Source of the DNA: Microbacterium pumilum
GTDB lineage: Bacteria; Actinomycetota; Actinomycetes; Actinomycetales; Microbacteriaceae
Assembly: GCF_039530225.1 (NCBI RefSeq)
Contig: NZ_BAAAOH010000001.1
Location: 124,001 to 188,000, forward strand
DNA: 64,000 nt
Reading direction: 5' to 3'
The notes beneath the pieces are model-generated. The model was given only the letters and a program-made list of their open reading frames with translations, did no database searches and was not told the DNA's origin. Shown here piece after piece: positions 33,588 to 41,164 of the stretch (position 1 is the stretch's first letter; every line of letters starts with the position of its first letter). A program made the translations under genes and the position numbers.

Positions 33588-34457
33588 TCACATCCCCGCA
33601 GTGAACCTCGTGGTCAGCGTTCCGATCCCTTCGATCGCACTCACCAGCACGTCATCGGGGCCGATGAACCGCGGCGGCGTCCGGCGGTTGCCGATGCCGG
33701 ACGGGGTTCCCGAGAAGATGATGTCACCCGGCAGCAGCGGGCAGACGGCCGAGATCCGCACGAGCAGCTCGGGCACGTCGTACAGCATCATCGACGTGCG
33801 CGAGGACTGCATCTTCTCGTTCGAGAGGGTGCACGAGATCGCGAGGTCGTCCTTGTCGGCGAACTCGTCGGGCGTCACGAGCCACGGCCCGGTCGGACCG
33901 AAGCCGGGGAACGACTTGCCGAGGCTGAACTGCGGCGCCGAGCCCTGCAGCTGCGTGATGCGCTCCGACAGGTCCTGCCCGATGGTGAGCCCGGCGACGT
34001 GATCCCACGCCGACTCACGGTCGACCTTGTGCGCCTCGCGGCCGATCACGACGACGAGCTCGACCTCCCAGTCGACGTGACCCTCGGGCAGCTCGACGAC
34101 CGTGTCGGGACCGACGATCGACGACGGGAACTTCGTGAACGTGACCGGCATCGAGTCCGGCGGGTATCCCGCCTCTGCCGCGTGCTCGGCGTAGTTGAGA
34201 CCGATCGCGAAGACTTGACGGGGTCGCGGTACGGGGGCTCCGAGTTCAGTGACATCGACCGATTCGGATGTCGCCGCATCCGCTCTGTCCAACGCCGCGG
34301 CCCACTCTGCGAACGCGTCCCAGTCGTCGAACAGCGACTGCGGATCGGGGCCGAAGCGGCCGTCGGACGCCACGGCGACGTCGATCGCGCCGTCGGTCCC
34401 TGAGCCGGTCGACGGGCCGACGATCACCGCGCGGCCTGCGAGATTCGCGATCCTCAC
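33588..34457 (-). CDS. fumarylacetoacetate hydrolase-family protein (first copy)
   Basis: A 289-residue FAH protein: QVFAIGLNYAEHAAEAG near residue 81 and the metal-binding segment VDWEVELVVVIGREAH near 127, with IIFSGTPSGIG close to the end. GTG 34457 overlaps the next FAH gene (GTGA). The family hydrolyses C-C bonds of beta-diketo acids or hydrates 2-keto-pentenoates. Its N terminus contains PSTGSGT, which is encoded by a copy of the dispersed repeat. Confidence 0.88.
   Translation of the reverse strand: MRIANLAGRAVIVGPSTGSGTDGAIDVAVASDGRFGPDPQSLFDDWDAFAEWAAALDRADAATSESVDVTELGAPVPRPRQVFAIGLNYAEHAAEAGYPPDSMPVTFTKFPSSIVGPDTVVELPEGHVDWEVELVVVIGREAHKVDRESAWDHVAGLTIGQDLSERITQLQGSAPQFSLGKSFPGFGPTGPWLVTPDEFADKDDLAISCTLSNEKMQSSRTSMMLYDVPELLVRISAVCPLLPGDIIFSGTPSGIGNRRTPPRFIGPDDVLVSAIEGIGTLTTRFTAGM
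34394..34415. repeat. dispersed repeat copy inside the first FAH coding sequence
   Basis: CGGTCCCTGAGCCGGTCGAC is a copy of the extragenic element seen at 937 and 13845. On the coding strand it reads as GPSTGSGTDG without breaking the frame, in the variable N-terminal region before the FAH domain. Confidence 0.65.
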
Positions 34458-35329
34458 CAGTCGACCCGCTGCGGGGCAGGCTCGCCGTAGCGGTCCTCCC
34501 ACGAGATCACGCGGTTGCGGAGCGTGCCGATGCCGGTGATCTCGGCCTCGATCTCGTCGCCGGGCTTGAGGTAGAAGTCGAACGGGTTCGGCTGCACGGC
34601 GGCCACGCCCGAGATGGTTCCTGTGGTGATGAGGTCGCCCGCGCTGTAGGTCTGCGGCGAGTGGTAGGCGATCAGGTGCGGGAACTTGATACGCGTCTGG
34701 TTGGTGTTGCCCTGCTGGCGCACCTCGCCGTTGACACGTAGCTGCATCGGCAGCTCGTGCATGTCGGGCACCTCGTCGGCCGTGACGATCCAGGGACCGA
34801 TCGGGCAGAACGTGTCGATGGCCTTCGAGAAGGAGAAGACTCCCGATTCCATCTCCTTGCGCTGGATGTCGCGAGCCGAGATGTCGTTGAACACGGTGAA
34901 GCCGGCGATGTAGTCGACGGCTTCGTCAGGGCCGAAGAACTTGCCCGACTTGCCGATCACGATGGCGAGCTCGAGCTCGTAGTCGAGCTCTTTCGTGAGC
35001 CCCTCGGGGTAGACGATGTCGTCGCCCGACCCGATGATCGCGTCGACGTTCTGGAAGAACACGATGCCCTTGTGCACCGGGTGCGACCAGTCCACAGCCG
35101 TGAGCTCGTTGTGGTGGTCGGCGAAGTTGCCGGCGGTGTGGAAGAACTTCTTCGGGCGGATGGGCGCCTCGAGCTTGACGTCGGCGTAGTTCAGACGCTC
35201 ACCCGTCTCGCTCACGTCGCCGCCGCGCTCGAAGTACTCGCGGGTCGAGGGCACGTCGAGTTCGATGACAGTGCCTTCTTCGAGTTCGAGCCGGCCGACC
35301 CGGCCGCCGTCGAAGGTGATGAGCTTCAT
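34454..35329 (-). CDS. fumarylacetoacetate hydrolase-family protein (second copy)
   Basis: A 291-residue FAH protein with the metal ligands in LDYELELAIVIGKSGK (about residues 118-133), FTVFNDISARD and TGTISGVA. It matches the 2-oxo-hept-3-ene-dioate hydratase / diketo-deoxy-aldonate hydrolase group. Possible jobs are opening an aromatic cleavage product, or splitting 2,4-diketo-3-deoxy-rhamnonate; the sequence does not decide. AAGGAG lies seven bases before the ATG. Confidence 0.88.
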   Translation of the reverse strand: MKLITFDGGRVGRLELEEGTVIELDVPSTREYFERGGDVSETGERLNYADVKLEAPIRPKKFFHTAGNFADHHNELTAVDWSHPVHKGIVFFQNVDAIIGSGDDIVYPEGLTKELDYELELAIVIGKSGKFFGPDEAVDYIAGFTVFNDISARDIQRKEMESGVFSFSKAIDTFCPIGPWIVTADEVPDMHELPMQLRVNGEVRQQGNTNQTRIKFPHLIAYHSPQTYSAGDLITTGTISGVAAVQPNPFDFYLKPGDEIEAEITGIGTLRNRVISWEDRYGEPAPQRVDW

Positions 35330-35358
35330 TGGTTTCTCCTTGGTTCAGTGCGTTTCGT

Positions 35359-35387
35359 CTCCTTCGCTCGCTCAGCGAGCGAAGGAG
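35359..35387. repeat. strong hairpin in the gap between the SDR and FAH genes
   Basis: CTCCTTCGCTCGCT (35359-35372) pairs with AGCGAGCGAAGGAG (35374-35387) around a single base. It lies in the 74-base gap within the minus-strand operon. It may slow transcription or protect the downstream mRNA, rather than terminate, because no T run follows. Confidence 0.6.
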
Positions 35388-35403
35388 AGGTTCGAGATGG
35401 GGG

Positions 35404-36195
35404 TCAGGCGCCGACCATGTTGAAGCCGCCGTCGGCGAGCATGTAGCCACCGGTGAGGTGAGCCGCCTCGTCGGTCGCGAGCCAGAGGCAGGCGCCGGTG
35501 ACGAACTCGGGCGGTGGGATGACGCCCATCGGCGTCTGCGAGATCAGCACCTCGCGGCGCCCGCCCTTCCAGTCCTCACGATTGAGCAGGCGCTCGGTCT
35601 CCATGAAGCCCGGCGCGAACGTGTTCACGCGCACGGACGGAGCGAACGCCTTGGCGTAGGACTTCGTGATGCCGAGGATGGCGTACTTCGCGGCGGCATA
35701 CTGCGGGGCGCGCGCGGAGCCGCGGACGATCACGGTGGAGCCGACCTGCACGATGTTGCCGTGGCCCTGCTCCAGCATCCGCGCCCCGAATTCGTGGGTC
35801 ATGAGCAGCGTGCCCTTGACATCGATGTCGATGACCGCATCGAGGGCCTCCTGGGTCAGCTCATCCCAGTTCATCTGCTCGCTCGAGACGTCGCCGACGT
35901 TGTTGATCAGCACGTCGAGCGTGCCGAACGCCGCCCACACCTCGTCGGCCATGCGCTTGATCTGGTCCCACGAGCCGATGTCGGCCTGAACCAGGATGCC
36001 GTCGCTGCCCGCCTCGCGGATGCGCTCGAGAGTGGCCTCGGCACCCGCCCTCGATGAGCGGTAGTGCACGGCGACCTTGGCGCCCTCCTGCGCGGCGCGC
36101 ACCGCGATCTCGGCGCCGAAGCCGGTGCCGGCACCCGTGACGAGCACGGTCTTGCCTGCGAACCGGGGGAAGATCTGCGGGGTGGAATCCGTCAT
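35404..36195 (-). CDS. short-chain dehydrogenase/reductase (first copy)
   Basis: A 263-residue SDR: TGAGTGFGAEIA (nucleotide loop), NNVGDVSS, the catalytic Ser in GSTVIVRG, Tyr-Lys in YAAAKYAIL, and a C-terminal GGYMLADGGFNMVG. No close function can be named. The operon with another SDR and FAH hydrolases is the layout used both for aldonate oxidation and for aromatic side products. Probably cytoplasmic, NAD(P)-dependent. Confidence 0.9.
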   Translation of the reverse strand: MTDSTPQIFPRFAGKTVLVTGAGTGFGAEIAVRAAQEGAKVAVHYRSSRAGAEATLERIREAGSDGILVQADIGSWDQIKRMADEVWAAFGTLDVLINNVGDVSSEQMNWDELTQEALDAVIDIDVKGTLLMTHEFGARMLEQGHGNIVQVGSTVIVRGSARAPQYAAAKYAILGITKSYAKAFAPSVRVNTFAPGFMETERLLNREDWKGGRREVLISQTPMGVIPPPEFVTGACLWLATDEAAHLTGGYMLADGGFNMVGA

Positions 36196-36222
36196 GTTCT
36201 GTCCAATCTTCGTTCTTCAGTC

Positions 36223-37014
36223 CTAGACCAGCGTGCGTCCGCCGTCGATGTACATCACGTGGCCGGTGATGAAGCCGGCATGGCGTGAGGACAGGAACAG
36301 CGCCGGGCCGGTGAGCTCGTCGGGCGTGCCCAGCCTGCCTGCCGGCACGAGGCTCTCGAGGTCCTCGCGCTTGCCTGGCTTGGCGAGTTCGCCCGCCGTG
36401 AGGGGCGTCTCGATGTAGCCGGGAGCAAGCGCGTTGACGGTCACGCCCGAGGCCGCCCATTCGCGGGCCATCACTCTGAGCAGCTGATTGATGCCGCCCT
36501 TGGATGCCGCGTACGGACCGTGCGAGTGGTGGGCGAGCAGGCCCGAGACGCTCGACAGCGCGAGGACCCGCCCATAGCCCTGGCCGACCATGTGGCGACC
36601 AGCGGCCTGCGCCAGCCCGAAGACCGACGAGAGATTGACGCGCAGGATGTGGTCCCACTCGTCTTCGGTGAACTCGAGGATCGGACGCCGATCGTTGATG
36701 CCGACGGCGTGCAGCACCACGTCGAGACCTCCGAGCCGCTGGACGGCCTCAGTCACGACGCGAGCGCCGGCGCCATGCTCCGTGAGGTCCGCCTCGATCA
36801 GCTCGTGACGTGCGCCGATCGCGGTCAGCTCGGACCCGATCGCATCCAGCGCCCGGCGGTCGCGATCGACGACCACGACGCCTGCGCCGGCTCGTGCGTA
36901 GGCGAGCACACACGCCCCGCCGATACCGCCGGCGCCCGCTACGAGCACCCGCGCGCCGTGCAGTCCGAGCCAGTCGGCGTCCGTTCGGGCTTCGACCATG
37001 GCCTCGATCGACAT
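36223..37014 (-). CDS. short-chain dehydrogenase/reductase (second copy, operon head)
   Basis: A 263-residue SDR: VLVAGAGGIGGACVLAYA, VLHAVGIND, catalytic Ser in LSSVSGLLA, Tyr-Lys in YAASKGGIN, and GHVMYIDGGRTLV at the end. First gene of the minus-strand operon; AAGGAGG is six bases before ATG 37014. Two operator copies lie upstream. It is distinct in sequence from the first SDR, so the pair is not a recent duplication. Confidence 0.9.
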   Translation of the reverse strand: MSIEAMVEARTDADWLGLHGARVLVAGAGGIGGACVLAYARAGAGVVVVDRDRRALDAIGSELTAIGARHELIEADLTEHGAGARVVTEAVQRLGGLDVVLHAVGINDRRPILEFTEDEWDHILRVNLSSVFGLAQAAGRHMVGQGYGRVLALSSVSGLLAHHSHGPYAASKGGINQLLRVMAREWAASGVTVNALAPGYIETPLTAGELAKPGKREDLESLVPAGRLGTPDELTGPALFLSSRHAGFITGHVMYIDGGRTLV

Positions 37015-37042
37015 CGACGCCTCCTTGCGATCTGAGTCGGGA

Positions 37043-37077
37043 ATTCATTGCGCGAAAGTTACTTTCGTTCAATGAAT
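37043..37077. promoter_or_regulatory. IclR operator site A (complete four-half-site form)
   Basis: ATTCATTG and CAATGAAT are exact outer complements and CGAAAG-TTA-CTTTCG is the inner dyad. In the shared scheme: ATTCAT-N3-GCGAAA-N5-TTTCGT-N3-ATGAAT. It lies about 30 bases before the SDR ATG at 37014. Confidence 0.8.
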
Positions 37078-37169
37078 CTATCCGACCAGCCTCGACGTGT
37101 CAAACGAGGCCGACGCACAAGATCGCCGGTGAATGTCGTCGACTCCCACAGACTCGGGCATTTACTAAA

Positions 37170-37194
37170 CGAAAGTTACTTTTGCTGGTTGAAT
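37170..37194. promoter_or_regulatory. IclR operator site B
   Basis: CGAAAGTTAC then TTTTGC-TGG-TTGAAT keeps the half-site spacing of site A with a few mismatches. It is 44 bases before the carboxymuconolactone decarboxylase-family gene, in the promoter shared with the divergent SDR operon. Confidence 0.65.
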
Positions 37195-37237
37195 AGCCTT
37201 TGACCGAGGGCATAGCAGCCGGAAGGAGCTCATTCGC

Positions 37238-37792
37238 ATGACATCGCGCATCCGCCCACTCACACCGGGCGAACTGGCTCCCGACCAGCGTGCTCTGTAC
37301 GACACAATCGTCGGTGGCCCCCGCGCGCAGGGTCCCCAGCACTTCGCACTCACCTCGACGGACGGGTCGCTGCGCGGGCCGTTCGACGTGATGCTGCGCT
37401 CCCCTGCGGTAGGCACGGCACAACAGGAACTCGGCGCCGCGATCCGGTACCGCACGGGATTCACCGATCGGATGCGCGAGCTCGCGATCCTGCTCGTGGC
37501 GACCCGTTGGAGCAGCGCTTTCGAGCGCGAATCGCACGAGGCCATCGCCCGAGCGATCGGCTTCGGCGACCTCGAGCTCGCGGCGCTCCGGGTCTCGGAT
37601 GTCTCGGACTTCGCGGGCGACGAGCGGGTGGTCGGGCGTGCTGTCATCGCCCTCCTCGACGGCGACCTGTCCGACGAGCTGTGGAGCGAGACATCCGTCA
37701 CCATCGGGGTCGATGGCGTCTTCGAACTGACCGCGCTCGTCGGGTACTACTCGACCCTCGCCCTGCAGCTGCGGGTGTTCCGTGCCGACTGA
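37238..37792 (+). CDS. carboxymuconolactone decarboxylase-family protein, no CXXC
   Basis: A 184-residue CMD-like protein. The segment RELAILLVATRWSSAFERESHEAIARAIG has the helix of the family with Glu and His but no Cys pair, so it is not AhpD-like peroxidase. GGAAGGAG is nine bases before ATG. It may decarboxylate or lactonise a ring-cleavage product. Divergent from the SDR operon, sharing operators A and B. Confidence 0.82.
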   Translation: MTSRIRPLTPGELAPDQRALYDTIVGGPRAQGPQHFALTSTDGSLRGPFDVMLRSPAVGTAQQELGAAIRYRTGFTDRMRELAILLVATRWSSAFERESHEAIARAIGFGDLELAALRVSDVSDFAGDERVVGRAVIALLDGDLSDELWSETSVTIGVDGVFELTALVGYYSTLALQLRVFRAD

Positions 37793-37823
37793 GATTGTGC
37801 GGCTGGGTCAAGGCGAGCTACGG

Positions 37824-37838
37824 TTTCACTCAATGAAA
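37824..37838. promoter_or_regulatory. IclR operator site C, next to the regulator start
   Basis: TTTCACTCAATGAAA matches the right half of the shared scheme (TTTCAC-N3-ATGAAA). The left half is degenerate. It ends 11 bases before the IclR ATG, where it would give autorepression. Confidence 0.62.
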
Positions 37839-37849
37839 GCGACAGTGTC

Positions 37850-38647
37850 ATGAGCGACGAGCAAGAGCCCGCCAAGACGGGCAGCCGATACCGCATCGAG
37901 GCCCTCGCAAAAGGACTCGACGTCCTGCGACTCTTCGACGAGTCGGTGACCTCGCTCAAGCTGCGCGAGATCTGCGACCGCACCGGCATCCCGATGCCGA
38001 CGGCCTTCCGAGTCGTGGCGACTCTCGAGGAGGGCGGCTACCTCGAACGGATGCCCGACGGAAGCATCCGCCCGGGCGTCGCTGTGCTGCTGCTCGGCTC
38101 GGCTGCGCTGCGCGGATCGAGTCTCGTCCAACTGAGCGAGCAGCCCCTCCGCCACCTGGCCGAAGAGTCCGGCGAGACGGTCAACCTCGGTGTGCTGGTC
38201 GGCGATCAGGTGCTGTATCTCGCGCGGCTGCGCAACTCCGACCTCGTGACGGCGAACATCCAGGTCGGCTCGACACTGCCTGCCGCCTACACGTCGATGG
38301 GCAAACTGCTGCTGGCATATCTCAGCGATGATGAGCTCGCGGTGACGCTCGCCCGCCACGATTTCGGAGCGGACGCCGGACCCAACGCAGCGAAGTCGCT
38401 CGCTGAACTTCGCCGACGACTGGCCGTCATCCGCGAGCAGGGGTATTCGCTGCAGGACCAGGAAGTCGCCGCCGGCCTGCGATCAGTGTCGGTTCCTGTG
38501 TTCGGTCGCGACACCGGCCGTCCCGCGGCTGCCATCAACATCGCAGTGGCGTCATCCCGCCACGAGCTCGACTCGCTGCGCGGCCCGCTGCTCGAGCGCC
38601 TGCGGGCGACGGCCGACGACATCTCGCGGCTGTTGCGCTCCACCTGA
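37850..38647 (+). CDS. IclR-family regulator of the glycoside/aromatic cluster
   Basis: A 265-residue IclR protein: winged helix about residues 13-80 (ALAKGLDVLRLFDE, LREICDRTGIPMPTAFRVVATLEEGG) and an effector domain with GSTLPAAYTSMGKLLLAYL and GLRSVSVPVFGRDTGRPAAAINIA. Six related sites spread from 37.0 to 50.9 kb lie before separate transcripts, and one lies in its own promoter, so it is the best candidate for their regulator (inference from position and motif type). Confidence 0.88.
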   Translation: MSDEQEPAKTGSRYRIEALAKGLDVLRLFDESVTSLKLREICDRTGIPMPTAFRVVATLEEGGYLERMPDGSIRPGVAVLLLGSAALRGSSLVQLSEQPLRHLAEESGETVNLGVLVGDQVLYLARLRNSDLVTANIQVGSTLPAAYTSMGKLLLAYLSDDELAVTLARHDFGADAGPNAAKSLAELRRRLAVIREQGYSLQDQEVAAGLRSVSVPVFGRDTGRPAAAINIAVASSRHELDSLRGPLLERLRATADDISRLLRST

Positions 38648-38699
38648 CGCACTCCCGCGGTGTGCGCCATCCACAGTCCGCAGAATCCCGATCCCCGTG

Positions 38700-39587
38700 T
38701 CAGCGTGCAGCGACGGCGGCGTCGAGGAGCATCAGGGTGTGCTCTGCAGCCGGGTGCCCGATCTCGTTGAGATAGCCGTGCATGGCACCAGGTTCCCGCA
38801 CGACGCGGACGTCGACGCTCGCCGCGGCCAACTCGGCGGCGAAGGCCTCGCCCGAAGGTCGCAGGCTGTCGAGCTCGGCGTTGACGATCAGCACCTCCGG
38901 CAGGCCCGCGAGGTCATGGCCGCCCGCGAAGGCGTAGCCGTGGGGGTCATCGCCGTCGGGCAGATAGTTGCGGTTGATCGCGGCCCGGCTCTCTGGGGTG
39001 AACAGCCGCGCAGGCGGAACGTCCCGCAAGAGCTCGGCGGTCTCCGCATTGGGCGGCAGGATGCCGTCGTGCAGTGACGGGTACACGAGAGCGAGAAGCC
39101 GCGGCGCCGTCGTGGCGCGATCGCGCAGTCGCATCGCTGCGCCGGCGGACAGGTTGGCGCCGGCGCTCGCCCCGCCCAGCGCCACCCGCCCGGGATCTGC
39201 GCCGTACGTGCGAGCGTTCTCCACCGCCCAGTCGAACGCGGCGACGACCTGGAGACCGGCGACGGGAAAGCGCGCGCGGGGGCCTGCGGCCTCCGCCTCC
39301 GCGCGCAACTGCTCCGCGGACGGGAGATCGGCATCAGGGTCGGGCGGGCCGAGTGCCTTCAGCGCATCCAAGGGGGCGAGCGTGTAGTCCACGGAGACCA
39401 CCGTGGTGCCTGCGGCACTGAGGCGCCGGCCGACCTGATCCGCCTCGGGCATCTCCAGCGTGCCGAACATGAATGCGCCACCGTGCAACCAGACGAGCAG
39501 CGCGCCACTGGGCTTCCCCGCGGAATAGAGGCGCACGCGGAAGTCGTGGCCGCCTCCGGAGAGCGTGATGTCGTGAGTACCGCTCAT
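38700..39587 (-). CDS. alpha/beta hydrolase, hormone-sensitive-lipase type
   Basis: A 295-residue esterase: HGGAFMFG at about residue 36 (oxyanion) and GGASAGANLSAG at about 142 with the nucleophile Ser, Asp near SLRPSGE and His in PGAMHGYLNE. It follows the quercetinase-like gene and another esterase on the minus strand. HSL-type enzymes cleave small aryl and acyl esters; one of the two could cleave the depside formed by quercetinase (inference). Confidence 0.87.
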   Translation of the reverse strand: MSGTHDITLSGGGHDFRVRLYSAGKPSGALLVWLHGGAFMFGTLEMPEADQVGRRLSAAGTTVVSVDYTLAPLDALKALGPPDPDADLPSAEQLRAEAEAAGPRARFPVAGLQVVAAFDWAVENARTYGADPGRVALGGASAGANLSAGAAMRLRDRATTAPRLLALVYPSLHDGILPPNAETAELLRDVPPARLFTPESRAAINRNYLPDGDDPHGYAFAGGHDLAGLPEVLIVNAELDSLRPSGEAFAAELAAASVDVRVVREPGAMHGYLNEIGHPAAEHTLMLLDAAVAAR

Positions 39588-39681
39588 GGGTGGATTCCCT
39601 CTGGTCGCAGCCGGAGTGCGGCTTCGGTCGGGTTCAGGGGCGCGATGATCCTTGCAGCATCCATTGTCGCGAACCGGTTCG

Positions 39682-40452
39682 TCAGGAGATCGCTCGCCGA
39701 ACGAACCGGATCGCGGAATCGAAGAGCGGCTCCGTGTCTAGAAGGCCCTGCCAGAAGTGCCTGCCGCCGTCGACGGGGTGGAACTCGACCTCGGCGCCGA
39801 CGCCACTCAGCGCGGCGGCGAGAGCCTCGCTCTGCGCGAACGGCACGTGCTCGTCGGCGGTGCCGTGCGAGATATGGAACGGCGGTGCACCGGCGTGCAC
39901 CTGGTACACCGGGCTGGCCGCGCGTGCGAGGTCGGGCAGCTCTGCCGCAGGCCCACCGATCCACCGGGCCTCGCGGGTCTCGTCGGGCGGGTCGCCCGAA
40001 TCGTGCTCGGCCATCGTGAACAGGTCCGCCGGCCCGAACCAGTCCACGACGCCGAGCACGTCGTCGCGGGCAAGGCCGGACAGCGCCGCGAGTGTGGCAC
40101 CGGCTGACACTCCCCACAGCACCACCCGCGAGGCATCCACACCGTACCCCGCGCCGTGGGTCTGCAGCCACGTGAGCGCGGCGGAGACGTCATCGAGCTG
40201 CGCGGGAAATCGCGCCTCACCGCTCAGCCGGTATTCGCACGACGCCACGGCGAAGCCCGCCGCGACGATGCGGTCGAAAGACTGGGCATCGCTGATTCCC
40301 GGGGTGAACACCTTGCGGCTGCCGCGGAGCCACCCACCGCCGTGCAGGAACACGATGAGAGGCGCCCCTTCGGCATCCGGCGTGCGCAGATCCATCGACA
40401 ATGGGCGGAACCCGGCCGGCTGAGCGAAGTCGATCTCGAAGATCGAAGACAC
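39682..40452 (-). CDS. alpha/beta hydrolase next to the quercetinase-like gene
   Basis: A 256-residue esterase/lipase-like protein: FLHGGGWLRG, LWGVSAGATLAALSG with the nucleophile Ser, a GTADEHVPF Asp segment and DGGRHFWQG with the His. GTG 40452 is the most likely start, 10 bases after the cupin stop, giving a tight operon. It is the closest candidate for hydrolysing 2-protocatechuoyl-phloroglucinol carboxylate, the depside made by quercetinase (inference from position). Confidence 0.83.
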   Translation of the reverse strand: MSSIFEIDFAQPAGFRPLSMDLRTPDAEGAPLIVFLHGGGWLRGSRKVFTPGISDAQSFDRIVAAGFAVASCEYRLSGEARFPAQLDDVSAALTWLQTHGAGYGVDASRVVLWGVSAGATLAALSGLARDDVLGVVDWFGPADLFTMAEHDSGDPPDETREARWIGGPAAELPDLARAASPVYQVHAGAPPFHISHGTADEHVPFAQSEALAAALSGVGAEVEFHPVDGGRHFWQGLLDTEPLFDSAIRFVRRAIS

Positions 40453-40462
40453 GATCGCTGCG

Positions 40463-41008
40463 TCAGTCCTTGAACGGGAACTCGGGCATGAAGATCGTGG
40501 CGTACTTCTCACCCGCCGCGCGCAGCACACTGAAGTCGGGAACGTACACACCCTGAGGCTCGGTCGCGTCGGTCTTCTCACCGATCGCGTGGAAGAAGCG
40601 TTCGAAGCCCGCGGTGCCGACGCCGAACACCTTGGTGGTGTTCTCGATCTTGAACGCGTGAACGATGCCTGCCGGCACATACGCGAAGTCACCGGTGACG
40701 AGCGTGGTCTTGCTGTGATAGTCGGCTTGGTCGTCCATCCACACGGAGATCTCGCCGTCGACGACATAGAAGATCTCGTGGGTCTTGAGGTGGATGTGCG
40801 CGGGGATGCGGTCGCCGCGCGGCGCCTTCATCGTCCACGCTCCGTACTGATCGTCGGTCTCATCTCCCGTGAGGAGGATCTCGAACAGCTGGTCGAAGAC
40901 GAGCGACTTCTCGCCCTTCCCTTCGCCGAGGATGAACGGCTTCGTCGCCGCGGGAAGGATGCCGGCGAACGGCAGCTTGTCGGGGTCGTCAGCGGGGAAG
41001 ATGGTCAT
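40463..41008 (-). CDS. quercetin 2,3-dioxygenase-like cupin
   Basis: A 181-residue single cupin. Motif 1 gives His71, His73 and Glu78 (PAHIHLKTHE); motif 2 gives His117 (VPAGIVHAF); these are the four metal ligands of quercetinases. GFERFFHAIG near residue 134 is also typical of the Streptomyces QueD branch. Such enzymes cut flavonols to a depside plus carbon monoxide. AAGGAGGT lies five bases before ATG. It is divergent from a LysR gene and followed by two esterases. Confirmed activity needs assay; other cupin dioxygenases are possible. Confidence 0.78.
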   Translation of the reverse strand: MTIFPADDPDKLPFAGILPAATKPFILGEGKGEKSLVFDQLFEILLTGDETDDQYGAWTMKAPRGDRIPAHIHLKTHEIFYVVDGEISVWMDDQADYHSKTTLVTGDFAYVPAGIVHAFKIENTTKVFGVGTAGFERFFHAIGEKTDATEPQGVYVPDFSVLRAAGEKYATIFMPEFPFKD

Positions 41009-41140
41009 GCTTACCTCCTTGTATGCAGTGGATGCCGTTAGGCCGAACGGAACGGTCGGGCCGTCTCGCACGTCCGTTCCAGACCTCCCCAGTCTGTTCA
41101 GGATCGCAGGAGGAGTGAAGTTCGACATCCCTACCCGGCG

Positions 41141-41155
41141 TTAGCCTGCGACTAA
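41141..41155. promoter_or_regulatory. LysR-type box in the queD-like/lysR divergent promoter
   Basis: TTAG-N7-CTAA at 41141-41155 is an inverted repeat with the T-N11-A layout. It ends nine bases before the LysR ATG, typical of an autoregulatory site; activation of the cupin gene 130 bases away would need further contacts that I cannot identify. Confidence 0.5.
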
Positions 41156-41164
41156 GATTCGAGC

